DNA from: Candidatus Egerieousia excrementavium
GTDB lineage: Bacteria > Bacteroidota > Bacteroidia > Bacteroidales > UBA932
Direction of reading: 5' to 3'
Length of the DNA stretch: 7,567 nt
Assembly (NCBI GenBank): GCA_017694275.1
Contig: JADINB010000069.1
Span: 1 to 7,567 of the forward strand
Part shown: piece after piece, positions 1 to 3,939 of the stretch
Position numbering within the stretch: the first letter of the stretch is position 1
Layout: each line of letters starts with the position of its first letter
Notes under the pieces: generated by a model
Databases searched by the model: none
What the model saw: the letters and a program-made list of their open reading frames with translations, nothing else
Told to the model about the DNA's origin: nothing
Translations under genes and position numbers: made by a program

Positions 1-16
1 AACAAATTGGAATGAC

Positions 17-1234
17 ATGAAAAAACTATCTTTATTGGCATTATCTGCTCTCTTGGTACTGGCCGGCTCTTGCGGCACATCGTCTGAAGATGCAAAAACC
101 GTAAAAATCAAGGATATTTACGGTGGAGTGAAATCTGCACTGGTTCCCGATTCCCGTTCAAAAGTCTTTGAAGTGACTGTAGAGAAGCTGGGAAGCGATT
201 ATGTCCTGTATGGCGCAACCAACGATGCAGCCTGCAAGGATTCGCTTATGAAGGCACTGGCAGCAGAGAATCTGCAGGTGCTCGACAGTATCGAGCTGCT
301 TCCTTCAAAGAGTCTGGAAGGCAAGGTTTACGGTGTTACCGCACAGTCGGTAATCAATTTCAGGACAAAAGGCAGTTACAGTGCGGAGTCTGCCACACAG
401 ACTCTCATGGGTACACCGGTACAGGTTCTGGAGCAGAGAAACGGGTGGACAAGGGCCATAACTCCCGAAGGCTATATCTCCTGGGTTTCAAGTTCAAGCC
501 TTGCATATATGGATGAGGCAGAGTTCCAGAAGTACCAGCAGGCCAGGAAGGTAATAGTGACAGACAAATATATTACTATGTACGAAAAGCCCTCAGCTTC
601 TTCATTGATGGTAAGCGATGCAGTATGGGGTGATATCATGATTGACAAGGGCCGTGCAGGTTCATGGAGAAAGGTGGCAATAGCAGATGGCAGGGAAGGC
701 TATGTACCTGCATCTTCGGTGCAGGATTTCGATACATGGCTCAGCCAGCGCAATCCCACACCCGAGAATATCATAGCAACGGCAAAACAGTTCATAGGTG
801 TGCCGTACATGTGGGGTGGTACGTCAATAAAGGCCGTAGACTGCAGCGGGTTTACAAAATCCACCTATTACCTGAACGGTATAATCCTTGCAAGAGATGC
901 TTCACAGCAGTGTTACACGGGTGATGACATAGATGTCAGCAAATATGTAGACGGTGTGCAGACTAAAGAGTCTCTTGCCAATCTCAAGATGGGTGACCTT
1001 ATATTTTTCGGTTCAAAGGCCACTCCGGAAAGAAAGGAGAGAATTACCCATGTGGGAATATATATCGGTGACGGAATATTTATCCACTCTGCCGGAAAGG
1101 TGAGGATAAATTCCCTTATTCCGGAAGATGACAACTACTACTCAGGTTCCAACAGGCTGGTGAGGGCCCAACGCATTCTGGGAAACCAGGACTGTGGCAA
1201 GGGTATAATCTCGATGAAGACTATTTACGAATAA
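17..1234 (+). CDS. NlpC/P60 murein-peptide endopeptidase, SH3-domain lipoprotein
   Basis: Predicted gamma-D-glutamyl-L-diamino acid endopeptidase, cutting murein peptides after D-Glu to release L-Ala-D-Glu. The 405-residue product starts with a lipoprotein signal (Lys-Lys, hydrophobic stretch, AGSC lipobox, lipid-anchored Cys19). The residues after Cys19 (GTSSED) are mildly acidic, weakly like a Bacteroidota surface-export signal, so periplasmic or surface location is open. Residues about 30-100 form an unassigned N-terminal domain; about 105-163 and 179-235 look like two bacterial SH3 repeats (…GYISWV…, …REGYVPASS). The NlpC/P60 catalytic domain spans about 250-390, with Cys276 in VDCSGF, His345 in THVGIY and His357 in FIHSAG as the likely triad. 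This SH3-SH3-NlpC/P60 order resembles Bacillus YkfC and 'dipeptidyl-peptidase VI' proteins of Bacteroides. The epimerase gene 33 bp downstream uses the predicted product, which supports the assignment. The family is clear; the exact bond cut is inferred. The upstream promoter is outside the window. Confidence 0.9.
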   Translation: MKKLSLLALSALLVLAGSCGTSSEDAKTVKIKDIYGGVKSALVPDSRSKVFEVTVEKLGSDYVLYGATNDAACKDSLMKALAAENLQVLDSIELLPSKSLEGKVYGVTAQSVINFRTKGSYSAESATQTLMGTPVQVLEQRNGWTRAITPEGYISWVSSSSLAYMDEAEFQKYQQARKVIVTDKYITMYEKPSASSLMVSDAVWGDIMIDKGRAGSWRKVAIADGREGYVPASSVQDFDTWLSQRNPTPENIIATAKQFIGVPYMWGGTSIKAVDCSGFTKSTYYLNGIILARDASQQCYTGDDIDVSKYVDGVQTKESLANLKMGDLIFFGSKATPERKERITHVGIYIGDGIFIHSAGKVRINSLIPEDDNYYSGSNRLVRAQRILGNQDCGKGIISMKTIYE

Positions 1235-1267
1235 CCAAGACAAAGAATAATGTAAAACGAAGAAGAG

Positions 1268-2419
1268 ATGATAACCAACAGACGCAATTTTTTAAAATCG
1301 GCAGGAATGCTTACAGCGGCAGCGGCGCTGTTTAATCCTGCATCGCTTTTTGCCCAGAAAAGTTCAGGAAAAAGCGGGTCGAGCAAGGTGATGAAACTTG
1401 AGTTCGAACCTTATGAATTACAGTTCAAGCATGCCTTTGCAATATCGACTCTTACAAGGACCACCACGCCTATAGTCCTTACCAAGATTACATACGACGG
1501 ATACACCGGCTATGGCGAGGCTTCCATGCCTCCATATCTTGGAGAATCACATGCATCTGTTCTGGATTTCCTCAAAAGAGTAGACCTTTCGCAGTTCAGT
1601 TCTCCCTTCATGATTGAAGACATCATGTCTTATGTGGATTCCATTTCAACCAACAATTGCGCGGCAAAGGCTTCTGTAGATATCGCCCTTCACGATCTGG
1701 TTGGCAGAATCATGGGGCAGCCGTGGTGGAAGATATGGGGATTCGATGCGGCAGACTGTCCGAATACTTCATATACCGTAGGACTGGATACCCGTGACGT
1801 GATTATTGAGAAGACAAAGGAGGCAGCTCCCTACAAGGTTATCAAGGTCAAGCTGGGGCATGACGAGGCTACCGACAAGATGCTCATAAATACAATCCGC
1901 GAGGTGACAGATACCGTTATCTGCGTAGACGCCAACCAAGGATGGAAAGACAAGAGTTATGCGCTGGATATGATCAACTGGCTGGCCGAAAGGAATGTGA
2001 ACATGATAGAACAGCCGCTTTCAAAATATATGCTCGATGATACGGCATGGCTGACAGAGCGCAGTCCGCTGCCGATTATCGCAGACGAGGCTTGTCAGAG
2101 ACTCTCCGACATAAGGAAACTGCATGGCGCATATTCCGGCATCAATATCAAGTTGATGAAATGTACGGGATTGCGTGAGGCTCGTGAGATGATTACCCTT
2201 GCCCAGGCCCTGAACATGAAACTTATGGTCGGCTGCATGAGCGAGACATCCTGCGGCATTACGGCGGCAGCACAGATTGCTCCCAAGATGGAATGGGTAG
2301 ATCTCGACGGCAACCTGCTCATCACCAACGACCGCTTTACAGGTGGTATGGAGATTGTAGACGGCAAGGTTACCCTTAGTGACAGACCAGGTCTTGGCAT
2401 AGAGCCCGTAAAGGCATAG
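1268..2419 (+). CDS. Tat-exported L-Ala-D/L-Glu dipeptide epimerase (enolase superfamily)
   Basis: Predicted to epimerise L-Ala-D-Glu to L-Ala-L-Glu, letting murein dipeptides be hydrolysed and reused. It has 383 residues, about 40 more than a cytoplasmic epimerase because of its leader. Residues 1-29 form a twin-arginine signal: NRRNFLK at 4-10, a hydrophobic stretch with a run of alanines, and a likely cleavage after Ala29 that would leave Gln30 at the N terminus. The enolase-superfamily (muconate-lactonising subgroup) residues are complete: KVK with Lys195 as catalytic base, metal ligands Asp221 (VDAN), Glu248 (IEQP) and Asp273 (ADEA), the second Lys295 in IKLMK, and the DLDG motif (Asp345, Asp347) that marks dipeptide epimerases by binding the substrate amino group. 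It follows the NlpC/P60 gene at 33 bp, so co-transcription is likely; the Bacillus ykf cluster makes the same pairing. Escherichia coli YcjG is cytoplasmic, so the export signal is a real difference. Other dipeptide specificities within the family cannot be excluded. Confidence 0.92.
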   Translation: MITNRRNFLKSAGMLTAAAALFNPASLFAQKSSGKSGSSKVMKLEFEPYELQFKHAFAISTLTRTTTPIVLTKITYDGYTGYGEASMPPYLGESHASVLDFLKRVDLSQFSSPFMIEDIMSYVDSISTNNCAAKASVDIALHDLVGRIMGQPWWKIWGFDAADCPNTSYTVGLDTRDVIIEKTKEAAPYKVIKVKLGHDEATDKMLINTIREVTDTVICVDANQGWKDKSYALDMINWLAERNVNMIEQPLSKYMLDDTAWLTERSPLPIIADEACQRLSDIRKLHGAYSGINIKLMKCTGLREAREMITLAQALNMKLMVGCMSETSCGITAAAQIAPKMEWVDLDGNLLITNDRFTGGMEIVDGKVTLSDRPGLGIEPVKA

Positions 2420-2454
2420 TGGCAGATATATATGATTAATTAAAACCTATTTTT

Positions 2455-2730
2455 ATGGCAAGTTTGAGAAGAATCAAGAAAGATGTTGTCTATATGGTCA
2501 ACGAAGTTATATCTGACTGCTGGATGTATGCATATCTCCATGATGATGGAGACCTTGAAGCTGCCGGCAAGATTATCTCCGATGCAATCGCAATGGGGGA
2601 AGACCTTTTCGACAAGATAAACAGTTATCCGAGAGAGGGTGCCAGAGCATATTTCAACGAGGTTGGCAAGGAACTTTCAGTCAGGACAGACGAACTCTTC
2701 AAGAGAGTCAGCGCCTTGTCCAGGAAGTAG
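2455..2730 (+). CDS. Small helical protein of unknown function, third gene of the murein operon
   Basis: I cannot assign a function. The 91-residue product has no signal peptide, no membrane segment and no catalytic motif that I recognise. It is highly charged and should be almost entirely alpha-helical: a basic start (SLRRIKKD), an aromatic patch with the only Cys (CWMYAYLH, 22-29), an acidic segment (DDGDLEAA, 30-37), and an amphipathic C-terminal half ending in a basic tail. I have a vague recollection of similar short proteins, with an aromatic-rich helix after 'EV(I/L)SDC', in other Bacteroidales, but I cannot verify this. It begins 35 bp after the epimerase stop with no promoter-like element in the gap, so it is probably the last gene of that transcript. 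A strong hairpin terminator follows at 2755-2790. There is no Shine-Dalgarno sequence before the ATG, only an AT-rich stretch, as is common in Bacteroidota. That it is a gene is fairly sure from length, position and codon regularity. Confidence 0.8.
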   Translation: MASLRRIKKDVVYMVNEVISDCWMYAYLHDDGDLEAAGKIISDAIAMGEDLFDKINSYPREGARAYFNEVGKELSVRTDELFKRVSALSRK

Positions 2731-3366
2731 TCAGGTGTTTCTTTTCAAGAGATGGGAGTATTTCCGCAATGTGCGGGAATACTCCTTTTCTTTTCCCCCG
2801 CATGAAAGATTCACCAAGGCGTGGAATTTTTCTCCGTGGTTGGGATAGACCAGGTGACACAGTTCGTGTATGATTACAAAGTCACGCAGTTCTTCGGGCA
2901 GTTCTACCAGATGCATGTTGAGGTTTATGTTCCTTTTTGAGGAGCAGCTCCCCCAGTTTGACCGGTTGTTCTTTATAAACAACCTGTTGTAACTGAATGG
3001 ATTATGCATAGCAATACCTGCCATGTTCCTTACCTTTACCGTCTGGTTGAGCCGTTTTGCATTTTTTTCCAGAGATTCAGGCAGGATTTCGCGCGCTTTC
3101 GCCCTTATCTGTTGAAGTTCCCGGGCCGTATATGGTGTTGTCTGCTGCCGCATCAGCGCCTGCTGTGCCCGGACTCTTCCGGTGAAAGCCAGTATTTTCT
3201 CCAGATTCTCCTCTACAAACCTTTTGGCGGTGGAAAATGAGACCAGAACAGGAAACGAGACCCGCAGGCATCCTGCAGGTGTTACCGTAAGACGCAGCGT
3301 CTTGTTCTTTGCCGACTTTACATAGAGAATCTCTCCTAACAGCGGATGGACAACCTTTTTTTGCAT
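2731..3366 (-). CDS. YgjP/DUF45-type zinc metalloprotease (M48-like)
   Basis: Predicted cytoplasmic zinc metallopeptidase of the YgjP-like (DUF45) family. The 211-residue protein has no signal peptide. The N-terminal part (about 10-60) is the family beta-rich start (SAKNKTLRLTVTP…LRVSFP), followed by a charged helical stretch (about 60-105) and the catalytic part. Diagnostic motifs are WGSCSSKRNINLN (138-150) and HELCH (167-171) followed by NH at 176-177, giving zinc ligands His167, His171 and probably His177 with Glu168 as catalytic base. Physiological substrates of the family are poorly known. In many genomes the gene lies beside type I restriction genes, but not here. The stop codon directly abuts that of the opposing 91-residue gene, and the last codons overlap that gene's terminator hairpin. 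The ATG at 3366 is the only plausible start: the next Met is at residue 72, beyond the conserved N-terminal part. A TAnnTTTG element ends only 4 bp upstream, so the mRNA may be leaderless. Confidence 0.9.
   Translation of the reverse strand: MQKKVVHPLLGEILYVKSAKNKTLRLTVTPAGCLRVSFPVLVSFSTAKRFVEENLEKILAFTGRVRAQQALMRQQTTPYTARELQQIRAKAREILPESLEKNAKRLNQTVKVRNMAGIAMHNPFSYNRLFIKNNRSNWGSCSSKRNINLNMHLVELPEELRDFVIIHELCHLVYPNHGEKFHALVNLSCGGKEKEYSRTLRKYSHLLKRNT
2755..2790 (+). terminator. Intrinsic terminator of the murein operon, inside the opposing coding sequence
   Basis: Perfectly aligned 14-bp inverted repeat: left arm 2755-2768 (GGAGTATTTCCGCA), 3-nt loop ATG, right arm 2772-2785 (TGCGGGAATACTCC), with a single G-T wobble (2763/2777). 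It is followed on the plus strand by TTTTCTTTTC. The T-rich tail is on the plus side only, so it serves the upstream three-gene run. It begins 25 bp after the stop of the 91-residue gene and lies entirely within the last codons of the minus-strand metalloprotease. Confidence 0.82.
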
Positions 3367-3373
3367 GATGCAA
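3361..3373. repeat. 13-bp palindrome over the metalloprotease start codon
   Basis: TTGCAT-g-ATGCAA is a perfect 6+1+6 inverted repeat. It covers the start codon of the minus-strand metalloprotease and the inner end of its -7 element. The position suits an operator, but the repeat is short and occurs only once here, so a chance origin is realistic. Confidence 0.35.
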
Positions 3374-3401
3374 ATGTATGGATTTTATATTTTTAAGAAA
3401 A
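3371..3401 (-). promoter_or_regulatory. Candidate promoter of the metalloprotease gene
   Basis: On the minus strand the sequence reads TACATTTG (3378-3371), an exact match to the Bacteroides -7 consensus TAnnTTTG. At the expected 19-bp distance the -33 region is only TTTT (3401-3398), which lacks the G of TTTG, so this is a partial match. The -7 box ends 4 bp before the start codon, which would place transcription initiation at or next to the ATG. Confidence 0.5.
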
Positions 3402-3403
3402 AA

Positions 3404-3434
3404 CTTGGCGGATTAAATATTTTGACTACCTTTG
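3404..3434 (+). promoter_or_regulatory. Bacteroides-type promoter of rpsO
   Basis: CTTG at 3404-3407 fits the -33 TTG element, and TACCTTTG at 3427-3434 fits the -7 TAnnTTTG element, with a spacer of exactly 19 bp as in the Bacteroides sigma-ABfr consensus. Transcription should start near 3438-3441, about 35 nt before the rpsO ATG. The -33 region lies almost directly beside that of the divergent metalloprotease promoter. Confidence 0.72.
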
Positions 3435-3473
3435 CAGACCCGATTTTGGGACAACAATTAAAATCTTGGCAAA

Positions 3474-3749
3474 ATGGCAGAGTATTTATCACCTGACAAA
3501 AAGCAAGAGATTTTCGCTAAATACGGAAAGTCTAATACAGACACCGGCTCAGTAGAGAGTCAAGTTGCTTTATTTTCCTACCGTATCGCTCATCTGACAG
3601 AGCATCTTAAAGAGAACAAGAAAGACTTTGTTACACAAAGGTCTTTGGTTAAACTTGTCGGACAAAGACGCCGTCTGTTGGACTATGTGAAGAGAAAAGA
3701 CATTGAGAGATACAGGGCTATTCTGAAGGCGCTCAACCTTCGTAAATAG
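3474..3749 (+). CDS. rpsO: 30S ribosomal protein S15
   Basis: Primary 16S rRNA-binding protein of the small-subunit platform. Its 91 residues match the usual 88-91, and it is recognisable throughout: LSPDKKQEIFAKYG at 5-18, the helix containing DTGSVESQVAL, HLKENKKDF at 44-52, and the conserved RSLVKLVGQRRRLLDYVKR rRNA-contacting segment, ending in RYRAILKALNLRK. The start ATG is fixed by family length. A Bacteroides-type promoter candidate lies at 3404-3434, giving a leader of only about 35 nt. In several phyla S15 represses its own translation through leader RNA structure; here only a short stem (GATTTT 3442-3447 with AAAATC 3460-3465) is available, so such control is possible but unproven. 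A strong intrinsic terminator follows at 3768-3801, separating the gene from pnp 190 bp downstream. The rpsO-pnp order is the same as in E. coli. Confidence 0.98.
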   Translation: MAEYLSPDKKQEIFAKYGKSNTDTGSVESQVALFSYRIAHLTEHLKENKKDFVTQRSLVKLVGQRRRLLDYVKRKDIERYRAILKALNLRK

Positions 3750-3767
3750 CAATACGGGAATAAAAGG

Positions 3768-3801
3768 AGCTGCCGGGGCAAGCCGGCAGTTCTTTTTTTT
3801 T
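3768..3801 (+). terminator. Intrinsic terminator of rpsO
   Basis: A GC-rich stem CTGCCGG (3770-3776) pairs with CCGGCAG (3783-3789), extendable outward by a G-T wobble and an A-T pair (3768-3769 with 3790-3791). The 6-nt loop is GGCAAG, and the 3' side runs into T, C and nine Ts ending at 3801. It lies 18 bp after the rpsO stop and should separate rpsO transcription from pnp at least partly. Confidence 0.9.
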
Positions 3802-3821
3802 GATAATATTCTATATATTTG
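3791..3821 (+). promoter_or_regulatory. Candidate promoter of pnp
   Basis: TATATTTG at 3814-3821 is an exact TAnnTTTG -7 element. At a 17-20 bp distance the -33 region falls in the T-tract of the rpsO terminator (TCTT to TTTT) and lacks the consensus G, so the upstream element is weak. A start near 3825-3828 would give a leader of about 115 nt before ATG 3940. Confidence 0.55.
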
Positions 3822-3890
3822 CAAGATATGTTTTATGTAGCGGCTTGTCAACAAAGGTAACTCGCGGCAGGCTGCTCTGATGGTGAAATA

Positions 3891-3917
3891 AGTTTAATTA
3901 AACTCTCATTGGGAGAG
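3891..3917 (+). promoter_or_regulatory. Overlapping inverted repeats in the pnp leader
   Basis: Two inverted repeats share bases. AGTTTAATTAAACT (3891-3904) is a perfect 14-bp palindrome. CTCTC (3903-3907) pairs with GAGAG (3913-3917) around a 5-nt loop ATTGG. As RNA hairpins they cannot both form fully, because 3903-3904 belong to both. They end 22 nt before the pnp ATG. A regulatory role is inference only. Confidence 0.35.
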
Positions 3918-3939
3918 GCGGGTTACATTGGAACAGGTA

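Noticed and set aside
3260..3280. Hairpin ACCCGCAGG-CAT-CCTGCAGGT
   Set aside because: It has a C-A mismatch, lacks a T-tract, and lies in the middle of the metalloprotease frame (TPAGCLR), where the codons alone explain it.
3928..3939. TTG at 3928 as an upstream start of pnp (four extra residues MEQV)
   Set aside because: ATG 3940 fits the family N terminus and is a stronger codon; nothing favours the TTG.
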